Shown: one piece after another, positions 1-7,420 of the stretch
How positions within the stretch are numbered: the stretch's first letter is position 1
Layout: the number at the start of each line of letters is the position of its first letter
Source of the DNA: an uncultured Gammaproteobacteria bacterium
GTDB taxonomy: Bacteria; Pseudomonadota; Gammaproteobacteria; Steroidobacterales; GCA-2729495
NCBI GenBank assembly: GCA_937958785.1
Contig: CALGMY010000226.1
Span: 1-11,142, forward strand
DNA length: 11,142 nt
Reading direction: 5' to 3'
Translations under genes and position numbers: made by a program
Notes under the pieces: model-generated
The model's input: the letters and a program-made list of their open reading frames with translations, nothing else
Told to the model about the DNA's origin: nothing
Databases searched by the model: none

Positions 1-49
1 ATCTACACTATCCTCTTCGTCGGCAGCGTCAGATGTGTATAAGAGACAG
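1..49 (+). other. Nextera (Tn5) sequencing adapter left on the contig end
   Basis: These bases are library adapter, not genome. Positions 1-8 match the end of the Illumina P5 arm, 9-16 (TATCCTCT) match a standard i5 index, 17-30 match the Read 1 adapter TCGTCGGCAGCGTC, and 31-49 are the 19-base Tn5 mosaic end AGATGTGTATAAGAGACAG. Genomic sequence begins at position 50. Translated on the minus strand, the adapter adds a false LSLIHI tail and stop codon to the receptor gene. On the plus strand it supplies a false MYKRQ start to a long antisense frame. Confidence 0.98.
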
Positions 50-2554
50 CTCGTAGCTCATGACGTAGGTGGCATCGAGGCGGGCACGGAAGTCACCGAT
101 CGAAGTGCTGGGGAACGCATAGGCAGCGCTGACATCGAAACCGTCCGTGTCCAGCGAACCCAGGTTCACCGTCGGCGTCACGAACAGGAAGATCGTGCCG
201 TCGCTGAAGCGGTTGATCAGGTCGCAGTACAGGGCCGAACCGGTCTCGATGCAGGTATCCGCGGCCACATTCACGTCGATCTGCTGGATCACGTCATCGA
301 TGGAATAGCTCCAGTAGTCGACGCTCAGGTAGAGGTCCGGCAGGGCCTCGGGCTGGAACACGACGCCGGCCGTGAAGGCCTCGCCCTCCTCGGGCTGCAG
401 GTCGAAGCCGGCGAAGCTGGCGCCGCGCAGCTGGGCATCGATCTGGGCGTTGGGCTGGGCGAACGTGCCGTCCGCAGTCACGCCTTCGCAGGCCAGCAGG
501 TAGTTGGGATTGTCGGCGACCTGCTGGGCGGTCAGGCCCACGCAGGGATCCGTGAAGGTCTCCGCGCTGGCCGTCGGTGCCTGGTAGATGTCGATGATGG
601 TCGGCGCCCGGAAGATGTCGGCGTAGGAGGCCCGGACCAGCAGCGAGTCCAGCGGCTTCCACTCCAGCTTGGCGCTGCCGTTGGTGGTGTCACCGAAGGT
701 CGAGTAGTCGGAGTAGCGCACGCCGAGGGTCAGGTTGAGGGACCGGGCAAAGGGCGCATTGGCCAGCAGCGGCACGAAGATCTCGCCATACACTTCCGTG
801 ACGTCGAAGGACCCGTAGGAGTCGCCGGTGCAGGTGTCACTCGACAGCAGGCAGTCCTTGAAGAACGGCGGGCTCGCCTGGGTGAGGTAGTCGGTGTCGA
901 AGCGGCCGCTCTGGTCCCGGTACTCGATGCCGCCGGCCGCCTGGACCGTGCCCGCGGGCAACTCGAACAGGCTGCCGTCGAGGGCCAGCACGGCGGACTG
1001 CATCTCGTACTCGTACTTGTCCGTGTACACGGCCGAGAGGGCCTGGATGGCGGTGACCTGGCTGGGGTCGGTCGGGTTGAAGATGTTGAAGGGAATGCAG
1101 CCCGCGATCGGCGTGCCCGGCGTGCCGCAGGTCGGGTTGCCGTCGCCGTCGATGAAGGAGGGCCCGAGGGCATTGGCGAAGGCGGTCTTGAACGGGTAGC
1201 CGAAGAACTCCCGGTCCTGGTCCATGCGGCTGTAGGCGTAGCTGGCATCCCAGCTCCAGCCGGTGTCGAACAGGGCACCCCGGAGGCCGCCCGTGATCTG
1301 GCCCTGCCAGGTCTCCACCGAATTGGCCCGGTTGCCCAGGGACTCCAGGCGGAAGGTGGCGTTCGGGTTCACCAGGTCGCCGTTGATGTCGGTTTCCTGG
1401 CCACCGAAGGCGATGCCGAAGGGGTTGTAGACGTTGTCGGCCGAGATCACCACGTTATCGCTGCGGGCGTCGAAGGGCAGCGGCGCGATCTGGTAGCCCG
1501 AGGTGGTGCGGTTGTAGAGGAACTCGCCGTACATCTCGAGGTCGTCGCTGATGTCGTGGTTGGCGAGGGCGAACACGCTGGCCCGCTCCTGGGGCGTCAG
1601 GATCAGGTTCAGGGGCTGGTAATTGTAGGAGTCGTTGGGCGTGCCGGAGCCGACGTAGCAACGGAAGTCCGCGAGGCTCGTGCCCGGGGCCCCCTCGATG
1701 CGGGTGATGCCGCCAGCCGGGTCGCAGTCCGGGAACGCGGCCTCGAGGCCCGCTCCACTGGCGGTGTCGAAGAAGTACCGGCCCCGGGGCGTGCGGCTCG
1801 AGCCGCCTTCGAAGACCGAGCCGTAGAAATAGAGTGCGTTGCGGGAGAAGGCCCGGTCACCCGCCGAGATCTCGTCCTGCTTGTTGTAGTTGAAGCCCAG
1901 CATGACGTTGCTGTCCTCGTCCTGGGCGCCCCAGGTGATGGACGCCGCCTTGCGCTCGCCGTCGCCCTCGCTGGACTCGCCGATGTCGACGCCGACCTCG
2001 GCGCCCTCCATCGAGGTCTTGGTGATGAAGTTGACCACGCCGCCGATGGCGTCGGAGCCGTAGATGGCGCCGGCGCCCTGCTTCAGCACCTCGACCCGCT
2101 CGATCATGGCGACGGGAATCGAGTTGATGTCGATGGCGCTGGTCAGGCGGCCCAGGGCGCCGTAGCGCCGGCCGTTCAGGAGCACCAGGGTCCGCTCGGC
2201 ACCGAGGCCGCGCAGCTCGACGTTGCTCGCGCCTTCGCCGCCGCCGTTGTTCACCGCCGGGTTGATGGCGGCACCAGCGATCACCGGCAGCTTCTGGATC
2301 AGCTCGCCGAGGGTCGTGGCACCGGATTCCTCGATCACTTCCTCGCCGAGGATCTGCACCGGGCTCGCGGTCTCGCCCTCGATGCGGCTGATGCGCGAAC
2401 CCGTGACGATGATCTCCTGGTCGTCGGCTGTGGCGCCGTCCTGGGCGAGGGCCGTGCCCCCGTGGACGCCCGCCACCGCCCCCGTCACCATCGCGAGGCC
2501 CGCGGCGCCTTTCGGCAGCGGCCCGTACCGGTCGGTATCGTGCTTGCTGGACAT
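50..2554 (-). CDS. TonB-dependent outer-membrane receptor, C-terminus missing at contig end
   Basis: This is a gated 22-strand outer-membrane barrel of the family that imports scarce ligands (siderophores, haem, sugars, vitamins) using energy passed from TonB-ExbB-ExbD; the ligand cannot be read from the sequence. The first 37 residues look like a signal peptide ending in ALA before QD. A TonB-box-like stretch EIIVTGS lies near residues 47-53. The plug domain follows, with typical SPVQIL, LRGLGAERTLVLLNGRR and RVEVLKQGAGAIYGSDAIGG segments (about 64-180). The rest is aromatic-rich barrel, ending in the region around LGSLDTDGFDVSAAY. The 835 genuine residues stop at Glu835. The adapter supplies the apparent last six residues and stop, and I estimate that about 100 or more residues, including the terminal aromatic strand, are lost. 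The start is set by AGGGG ten bases upstream of the ATG. Confidence 0.93.
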
Positions 2555-2564
2555 TTAGGTGTTT

Positions 2565-2569
2565 CCCCT
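2565..2569 (-). promoter_or_regulatory. Ribosome binding site of the TonB-dependent receptor
   Basis: AGGGG on the minus strand, ten bases before the ATG at 2554. It fixes the receptor start. The ompA-like gene uses the same AGGGGAAA element at a similar distance. Confidence 0.7.
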
Positions 2570-2605
2570 GATTGAAAAATGGTCGGTAAAGCAACCCCGT
2601 GCCGG

Positions 2606-2635
2606 ATGATAGGCACATAAAAACGACAGGTGCAA
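2606..2635 (-). promoter_or_regulatory. Sigma70-like promoter of the TonB-dependent receptor
   Basis: On the minus strand TTGCAC (2635-2630) and TATCAT (2611-2606) are separated by 18 bases, each matching five of six consensus positions. Transcription would begin near 2599, giving a leader of about 45 bases. It lies in the 161-bp gap after the pseudopilin gene, so the receptor probably has its own transcript. I saw no Fur-box-like palindrome nearby, so nothing in the sequence points to iron control. Confidence 0.55.
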
Positions 2636-2715
2636 CGCGGCCCGCCTTCTTGGGCGCCCGTCGGGGGCCATATTGTTGTAAGCCCGCAACGATCGGCGGG
2701 CGGGAAGATCGGGCC

Positions 2716-3288
2716 TCAGCCCGGAGCGCAGGTCGCCGGGCGGCCGTCGACCCGCTGCCCGGCCAGCACCGGGTGGCCGAGGACGGGCAGCACCAGCACC
2801 CGGGGCGAATCGTCGGCCGGGCCCGCGCAGAACAGGAAGTCGCCGCTCGATGGCCCGGTGCCCGGGGCCGAGACCCGGCCGCCAGGACCGAAGGCGAGGG
2901 CGGTGTCGAAGGCCGTGGAACGGATCTCGAAGCCGGCGCTGCCCGGCACCGCGCCAAGCACGACCTCGCCGTCATCGGCCCGGAAGTTGCCGTTGTCGTC
3001 GATGAACCGGATCCAGCCCCGGTCCCAGGACACCCGGGCGCAGGCCGCGCCATCGGCGCTGGGGCAGATGGCCACGGTGGCATTGCGGGTGAGGGCCTCG
3101 CTGCGGGCGGCATGCAGGGTGCCGACCAGCTCGTTGATGGCGGCGGCCCGGACGTTGCTCCGGGCGGCCTGGTCCAGGCCGGGCACGGCGAGGGAAAGGC
3201 TGATCCCGATCACGGCGAGGGTGGTGAGCACCTCGCCCAGGCTGAAGCCCCCCTGGGGGCGGGAGTGACCCGAGACTTCTCTGCGCAT
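2716..3288 (-). CDS. FimT/GspH-like type IV pseudopilin
   Basis: This is a minor-pilin-like protein of the kind that joins type IV pilus or type II secretion pseudopili at the inner membrane. A short basic leader (MRREVSGHSRPQGG) ends in Gly14. The prepilin peptidase would cut before Phe15, and Glu19 is the conserved Glu+5. The hydrophobic helix follows (about 15-36). The globular part carries a GWIRFIDDNGNFRADDGE segment (91-107), typical of the FimT/GspH domain, and ends with GRPATC. There are four cysteines (75, 83, 154, 187). The 190-residue length suits the family. I chose the ATG at 3288 because it gives a normal prepilin leader; the frame stays open upstream to 3546, but that would bury the leader behind 86 extra residues. 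No strong ribosome binding site is visible. No other pilus or secretion gene lies in the window, so its partners are unknown. Confidence 0.85.
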   Translation of the reverse strand: MRREVSGHSRPQGGFSLGEVLTTLAVIGISLSLAVPGLDQAARSNVRAAAINELVGTLHAARSEALTRNATVAICPSADGAACARVSWDRGWIRFIDDNGNFRADDGEVVLGAVPGSAGFEIRSTAFDTALAFGPGGRVSAPGTGPSSGDFLFCAGPADDSPRVLVLPVLGHPVLAGQRVDGRPATCAPG

Positions 3289-3472
3289 GGCTGGCCCGTC
3301 CGGCAGTGACCCGGGGGAGCATAAGTAAAGGGCTCCGCGGCGGCCTTGAAGCGGGTCACGGTTCGGGGCCGGTGCCCCTGTTGCCCGGGCGCGACCCGTA
3401 TCCGGCCGGTAGCCAAGGGATTTCCCGTGGGTTAAGTTATCCGGCAACGTGGCCCACCAGGAGCCACCATCC

Positions 3473-3477
3473 AGGGG
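3473..3477 (+). promoter_or_regulatory. Ribosome binding site that sets the ompA-like start
   Basis: AGGGG lies ten bases before the ATG at 3488 and argues for that start over the in-frame ATG at 3449, which has no such site and would put 13 polar residues ahead of the signal peptide. The 199-bp divergent gap 3289-3487 holds this site and a short GGGGC/GCCCC hairpin at 3365-3378, but no promoter I would defend on either strand. Confidence 0.75.
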
Positions 3478-3487
3478 AAATCGACCA

Positions 3488-4558
3488 ATGCGACGACTGA
3501 ACGCCGTTACCGGCACCGCCATCGGTGCCTCTCTGCTGCTGGCCACCGCGGTGGCCCAGGCCGCCGAGGACGTGGGCCAGGCCTACCTCAAGGGCATGGG
3601 CACCTACATCCTCGCGGACGACGACCGGAACGTGGACGACAGCTTTGCCGGCGGCCTCGTCGGCTTCGGCTATGCCTTGAGCGAGCACTTCAACGTGGAG
3701 TTCGACTTCCAGCGGCTGAACCTGGATGGCGACGGCGGCGAAGGGGGGCCGTTCCCGGACCAGGACCAGACCGCGGTCAACCTCAACCTGATGAACCTCT
3801 ACAACCGGGACGGCACCTTCTCGCCGTTCATCCTGGCCGGCGGCGGCATCGTCAACACCGATGTGGGCAGCGACGACGGCGACGACCTGCAGGGCCAGCT
3901 CGGCGTGGGCGTGCTCGCCCGCCTGTGGGGCGAGCGTCTGTCCCTGCGGGCCGAAGCGCTGGCGCGGGGCCAGGACGCCTCCGACAGCCTGACCGACGTG
4001 CTGTTCAACGTGGGCCTCAGCGTGGCGCTGGGGTCCAAGGCAGTCCCCGTCGCAGCTGCCGCGCCCGTGGCCGCCGCTGTCGCTGCCCCCCCGCCGCCGC
4101 CGCCCCCGCCGCCGCCGGCGGACAGCGATGGCGACGGCGTGGTGGACGCCAGCGACCAGTGCCCGGACACGCCGAAGGGCGACCGGGTGGGTGCCCAGGG
4201 CTGCTCCTGCGACATCACGCGCCAGCTGACGTTCAAGCTGAACTCGGCCGAGCTGACCGACGAGGACAAGAAGATCCTGGACGAGGTGGCGGAGAACCTG
4301 ACGCGCCTGAAGTTCGTCTCGGGCACGGTGGTGGGTCACACGGACAGCTCCGGTTCCGAGGCCTACAACCAGGGCCTGTCGGAGCGGCGGGCGCAGGCGG
4401 CCGCGAGCTACCTGGAGACCAAGGGCATCGGCGCGGGCCGGCTCAAGGTCTCGGGGGCGGGCGAGAGCGAGCCGATCGCCGACAACAAGACGGCCGAGGG
4501 CCGCGCGCAGAACCGGCGCGTGGTGCTGAAGCGGACCGACTGCGACGCGCCGAACTGA
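3488..4558 (+). CDS. OmpA-family outer-membrane protein with TSP3 repeat and peptidoglycan-binding domain
   Basis: This protein is predicted to span the outer membrane with an eight-strand barrel and grip peptidoglycan through its C-terminal domain, giving structural support to the envelope. The signal peptide is cut after AQA (residue 25). The barrel runs from about 32 to 183, with alternating strands such as AGGLVGFGYAL and FNVEFDFQRL. An Ala/Val/Pro linker contains ten prolines in a row (201-210). It leads into a thrombospondin type 3 calcium-binding repeat, DSDGDGVVDASDQCPDTP (212-229). The OmpA domain (about 246-350) has GHTDSSGSEAYNQGLSERR; Asp286 and Arg301 align with E. coli OmpA Asp271 and Arg286, which bind diaminopimelate. 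Cysteines at 225, 239, 241 and 352 could form disulfides. Its length of 356 residues is close to E. coli OmpA. I leave the symbol empty because several OmpA-like paralogues share this layout. Confidence 0.93.
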   Translation: MRRLNAVTGTAIGASLLLATAVAQAAEDVGQAYLKGMGTYILADDDRNVDDSFAGGLVGFGYALSEHFNVEFDFQRLNLDGDGGEGGPFPDQDQTAVNLNLMNLYNRDGTFSPFILAGGGIVNTDVGSDDGDDLQGQLGVGVLARLWGERLSLRAEALARGQDASDSLTDVLFNVGLSVALGSKAVPVAAAAPVAAAVAAPPPPPPPPPPADSDGDGVVDASDQCPDTPKGDRVGAQGCSCDITRQLTFKLNSAELTDEDKKILDEVAENLTRLKFVSGTVVGHTDSSGSEAYNQGLSERRAQAAASYLETKGIGAGRLKVSGAGESEPIADNKTAEGRAQNRRVVLKRTDCDAPN

Positions 4559-4591
4559 CGGCAGTCCAGCGGCTCGAGTGACGACGGAGGG

Positions 4592-4626
4592 GCCCCGGTC
4601 GCGCAAGCGGCCGGGGCTTTTTCTTT
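4592..4626 (+). terminator. Rho-independent terminator after the ompA-like gene
   Basis: An 11-bp stem, GCCCCGGTCGC (4592-4602) with GCGGCCGGGGC (4607-4617), contains one G-U pair and is closed by a GCAA tetraloop of the GNRA class. TTTTTCTTT follows at 4618-4626. It starts 34 bases after the stop codon and separates this gene from the membrane-protein pair downstream. Confidence 0.93.
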
Positions 4627-4658
4627 GGGCCTGCCGCCCCGAACGGTGCGGAGAAGGT

Positions 4659-4664
4659 TATATT
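4659..4664 (+). promoter_or_regulatory. Possible -10 element for the membrane-protein/MFS-cytochrome pair
   Basis: TATATT sits in a short AT-rich patch (4658-4677), the only one between the terminator and the ATG at 4696. It matches five of six -10 bases, but no good -35 hexamer lies 16-18 bases upstream. The promoter may therefore need an activator or another sigma factor, or the match may be chance. Confidence 0.3.
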
Positions 4665-4695
4665 TTCATGACAATAGGACAGCCTGGCCGGTTCC

Positions 4696-5358
4696 ATGGA
4701 CGCTGACGCCCACACCCAGTTGCGCTTCGTGCACATCCTGCTCTTCGCCTACTGGCTGGGGGCCGACCTCGGCGTCTTCCTGGGCGGGGGCTGGATGTCC
4801 CGGCCGGGCCTCACCGTGCCGGAACGCAATCGCATCAGGGACCTGGTGATGGCCATCGACGTCGCACCCCGGATCGCGCTGGTGCTGATGCTGCCGGTGG
4901 GCTTCAGCCTGGCGCTCGCCTGGGGGGCGCCGCTGGCGGCGGGCGCGCTGAACCCGCTCTGGGTGCTGTCCGCGACCTGGATTGCCGTGCTGCTCTGGCT
5001 CCACTTTGCCCATGGCCACCCTGCTGCCGGCGCCGTGCTGAAGGCAGACCTGGTGCTGCGCCTGCTGGTCCTTGCCGGCATGCTCGTGCTCGGCATCCGC
5101 GGGCTCGCTGCCGACGGCGCCATTCCCGCGTGGCTCGCGGTGAAGTTCCTGCTCTTCGCCGCGATCATCAGTGACGGCGTCGTGCTGCGCTGGATCAGCG
5201 GCCAGTGGCGGCCGGCCATCGAGCGGCAGCTCGCGGGCGACGTGGCCCGGGCCGAGGAGATGCTCCGGGTGCGCCGGCAGAAGGCGATCGTGGCCGCGCT
5301 GACCATGTGGCTGCTGGTCGGCGCCGCGGCCTACGTGGGTACCGTCAAGCCGTGGTGA
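4696..5358 (+). CDS. Six-helix integral membrane protein of unknown function, distantly CopD/HemJ-like
   Basis: I do not recognise a named family. The 220 residues form about six membrane helices (10-31, 57-77, 87-106, 118-138, 144-166, 196-215), with a basic, helical cytoplasmic segment before the last one. Helix 1 has the pattern FVHILLFAYWLGADLG, with His13, Trp20 and Gly22. A His/Trp/Gly pattern in the first helix is also seen in CopD-like, DUF2269-like and HemJ-like proteins, some of which bind haem or metal. His103, His106 and His108 cluster at the end of helix 3 and could be further ligands. The stop codon overlaps the next start by four bases (GTGA), so the two proteins are probably made together. 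The ATG at 4696 is the only ATG, GTG or TTG in frame after the stop codon at 4675. The ribosome site is weak. A role as redox or assembly partner of the downstream MFS-cytochrome is inference. Confidence 0.8.
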   Translation: MDADAHTQLRFVHILLFAYWLGADLGVFLGGGWMSRPGLTVPERNRIRDLVMAIDVAPRIALVLMLPVGFSLALAWGAPLAAGALNPLWVLSATWIAVLLWLHFAHGHPAAGAVLKADLVLRLLVLAGMLVLGIRGLAADGAIPAWLAVKFLLFAAIISDGVVLRWISGQWRPAIERQLAGDVARAEEMLRVRRQKAIVAALTMWLLVGAAAYVGTVKPW

Positions 5359-7289
5359 CCGCGGCCTCCCGGGGGCGCGTGCTCCTGGTCATGTCGGCCC
5401 TGCTGCTCGCCACGCTGATGGCGAGCCTCGACTCGAGCTTCCTGCCGCTGGCGTTCCCCGACATGATCGACGATCTGGACTCGAGCACCAGCGAGATCGT
5501 CTGGGTCGCCCTGGGCTACCTGGTGGCGGCCACGGGCCCGATGCTGCTCGCGGCCCGGCTCGCCGACGCCTGGGGGCACGTGCGGCTGTTCCAGGCGGGC
5601 ACGGTGGTGTACTCGCTGGCCATGATCGCCTGCACCTTCGCGCCCGACGTGCCGGTGCTGATCGCGCTGCGCCTCGTGCAGGGTTTCGGCATGGCGCTGT
5701 TCCTGCCCACCACCTTCGCCATCGCGACGCGGATCTACGGCCCGGAGCAGCGGGGCAGGGCGCTCGGCCTGCTGCAGGCGGCGAACGCGGGGGGCTTCAT
5801 CCTGGGGCCGGTCTTCGCGGGCTTCCTGCTGGATGCCTACGACTGGCGGGCGACCTTCGCCAGCCGCATCCCCTTCGCCATCCTGACCATCGTCCTCGCG
5901 CTGTTCGCCCTGGACCGGCGGGACCCCATGGCGGTGCCGGGTGCCAGCCGGCGCTTCGACGTGCAGGGCGCCCTCTACCTCACGCTGGCGCTGTTCGGCG
6001 TGCTGTTCGGCTGCAACCGCCTGCCGGTGGAGGACAACCACCTGGATCCCTGGGTCTGGCTGGCGACGGCGGCCGGCATCGTCTTCTTCTGGCTGTTCCT
6101 GCGCCGCGAGCGCACCTGCGCGGAGCCCCTGATCGATCTCCGCCTCTTCACGGACAGCCCGGCCTTCACCCGGGCGTGCATCGCCTTCGCGGCGATGTTC
6201 GCGAGCCTGCCACTGACGCTCTTCGTGGTGCCGATCGTGCTGATCAACGGCCTGGAGCTCCGGGCCTGGGACGTGGGCTTCATCATGGCCGTGTCGGCAC
6301 TGTGCACGACGGCGATCAGTCCCTGGGCGGGCCGGGCTTCGGACCGGTGGAATCCGGAATGGCTGGCCGCGATGGGCGCCCTGGTGCGGGGTGGCGGTTA
6401 CCTGCTGCTGCTGCTGGTCACCGTGGAGACCGGAGCCGCCTACCTGTACCTGCCGCTGATCGTGATCGGCATCGGCACGGGACTGTTCTTCTCTCCGAAC
6501 AACGCGCTGCTGCTGGCCAATGCGCCGCCGGAGCGGGCGGGCATGGTGTCGGGCCTGTTCGGAACGATCCGCCAGGGCGGCTACGCCTTCGGCTTCGCGC
6601 TGATCGCGAGCCTGTTCGCCGCGACCCAGGACTACTACGAGACCAACTGGACCCGCACGGGCTTCGGGCACCTCAGCACCACGACCGCGGACCAGCTGAC
6701 GCACATCTTCCAGGAAGGCGGCATCTGGTCGCCGGAGATGCTGGTGTTCGTCCTCAGGGTCTCGGTGATCGTGTGCCTCGCGATCCTCTCGCTGGCGTTC
6801 ATCAATTCGCTGCCCCGGCTCGCACTGACCGCGCGCCGGCAGCTCGCCACCATCGGTGGCGTCGCCGTGGCGGCGGTGCTCGGCGTCTGGCTGCTCGTCC
6901 TGCTGGTGCCGGGCGGCGTCTCGGTGCGGGAGAGTCTGGCCGAGGCGGCCGCGCCGGCCGCGGCGCCGTTCGGCATGGCAGCGCGGAAGCCTGTGCCGCT
7001 GGCGCCGGTGGAAGCACCGGTGGCCCCGCCCGGACCAGGCGGGCTTTTCGCGCAGCACTGCGCGGCCTGCCACGGGGCCGCGGGTGAGGGCCGGGAGGGT
7101 CTCGGCGTCGACCTGCGCAACTCGGCCTTCGTCGCCGCCCGTTCCGACGCCGAAATCGTGGCCTTCCTGCAGAAGGGCCGGGCCCCGGACGCGCCGGACA
7201 GCATCACGGGCCGGCCCATGCCGCCGTTCGCGTGGCTGGATGCCGGTCAGCTGACCGGGGTGGTGCGGGAAGTGCGGCGCCTGCGCTGA
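5355..7289 (+). CDS. DHA2-type MFS transporter fused to a C-terminal c-type cytochrome domain
   Basis: The first 490 or so residues look like a 14-helix drug:H+ antiporter-2 (EmrB/QacA-like) permease: LMASLDSSFLPLAFP in helix 1, LADAWGHVRLF (69-79) as motif A, ALRLVQGFGMALFLP in helix 4, and AANAGGFILGP (142-152) as motif C. After helix 14 (about 465-486) comes an extra hydrophobic segment (498-519), then an Ala/Pro-rich linker, then a small class I cytochrome c domain (about 562-644). That domain has CAACH (Cys569, Cys572, His573) and a likely distal ligand Met622 in GRPMPPF. The fifteenth helix would carry the chain to the periplasm, where haem c is attached. The start is taken as the GTG at 5355, in GTGA overlap with the upstream stop. 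GTG at 5352 or ATG at 5391 are alternatives, but 5391 would drop the Arg residues before helix 1. Substrate and direction are unknown. Confidence 0.9.
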   Translation: MTAASRGRVLLVMSALLLATLMASLDSSFLPLAFPDMIDDLDSSTSEIVWVALGYLVAATGPMLLAARLADAWGHVRLFQAGTVVYSLAMIACTFAPDVPVLIALRLVQGFGMALFLPTTFAIATRIYGPEQRGRALGLLQAANAGGFILGPVFAGFLLDAYDWRATFASRIPFAILTIVLALFALDRRDPMAVPGASRRFDVQGALYLTLALFGVLFGCNRLPVEDNHLDPWVWLATAAGIVFFWLFLRRERTCAEPLIDLRLFTDSPAFTRACIAFAAMFASLPLTLFVVPIVLINGLELRAWDVGFIMAVSALCTTAISPWAGRASDRWNPEWLAAMGALVRGGGYLLLLLVTVETGAAYLYLPLIVIGIGTGLFFSPNNALLLANAPPERAGMVSGLFGTIRQGGYAFGFALIASLFAATQDYYETNWTRTGFGHLSTTTADQLTHIFQEGGIWSPEMLVFVLRVSVIVCLAILSLAFINSLPRLALTARRQLATIGGVAVAAVLGVWLLVLLVPGGVSVRESLAEAAAPAAAPFGMAARKPVPLAPVEAPVAPPGPGGLFAQHCAACHGAAGEGREGLGVDLRNSAFVAARSDAEIVAFLQKGRAPDAPDSITGRPMPPFAWLDAGQLTGVVREVRRLR

Positions 7290-7302
7290 GGCCCGGTCGA
7301 AC

Positions 7303-7379
7303 TGGTCGGGGTGACAGGATTCGAACCTGCGACCTCTTGCTCCCGAAGCAAGCGCTCTACCAAGCTGAGCTACACCCCG
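7303..7379 (-). tRNA. tRNA-Pro, anticodon CGG
   Basis: Read on the minus strand this folds as a full cloverleaf. The acceptor pairs CGGGGTG with CACCCCG, and the D-arm region is TAGCTCAGCTTGGTAGAGC. The anticodon stem is CTTGC/GCAAG around loop TTCGGGA, with CGG at 7345-7343 reading CCG proline codons. The T-arm is GCAGG-TTCGAAT-CCTGT. The discriminator is A and the 3' CCA is encoded (7305-7303). It lies just downstream of ispB on the same strand and faces the end of the MFS-cytochrome gene, only 13 bp away. I see no Rho-independent terminator for either in that gap. Confidence 0.97.
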
Positions 7380-7391
7380 AACGGGGGCGCC

Positions 7392-7420
7392 ATTGTATAG
7401 GGCGGCGCGGGCGGCGTCAG
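7392..7420 (-). promoter_or_regulatory. Promoter of tRNA-Pro overlapping the ispB stop codon
   Basis: On the minus strand CTGACG (7420-7415) and TACAAT (7397-7392) are 17 bases apart; TACAAT matches five of six -10 positions and the -35 matches four. The ispB stop TGA (7419-7417) is part of the -35 hexamer. The bases between the -10 and the tRNA are almost all G or C, like the discriminators of stringently controlled stable-RNA promoters. Confidence 0.55.

Noticed and set aside
35..2575. 846-residue open frame on the plus strand opposite the TonB-dependent receptor
   Set aside because: It begins inside the adapter (MYKRQ), has no ribosome site or recognisable domain, and its composition is that of an antisense frame in GC-rich DNA.
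2704..2717. Short hairpin CGGGC-TGAG-GCCCG over the pseudopilin stop codon as a terminator
   Set aside because: The stem is only five pairs and no U-run follows on the minus strand.
1857..3113. 418-residue minus-strand frame across the receptor start and the pseudopilin
   Set aside because: It runs out of frame through two recognised genes and the promoter between them, and its Ala/Pro/Arg content is typical of a shadow frame.
3437..4606. 389-residue minus-strand frame opposite the ompA-like gene
   Set aside because: Low-complexity antisense translation; the OmpA motifs on the plus strand are unambiguous.
5331..7073. 580-residue minus-strand frame opposite the MFS-cytochrome gene
   Set aside because: It is rich in Arg, Gln, Glu and His with no fold or motif, and is fully explained as the antisense of a well-recognised transporter.
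7303..7379. tRNA-Pro as an integration (att) site for a mobile element
   Set aside because: No integrase gene and no repeat of the tRNA 3' end were seen in the window; both flanks look chromosomal.
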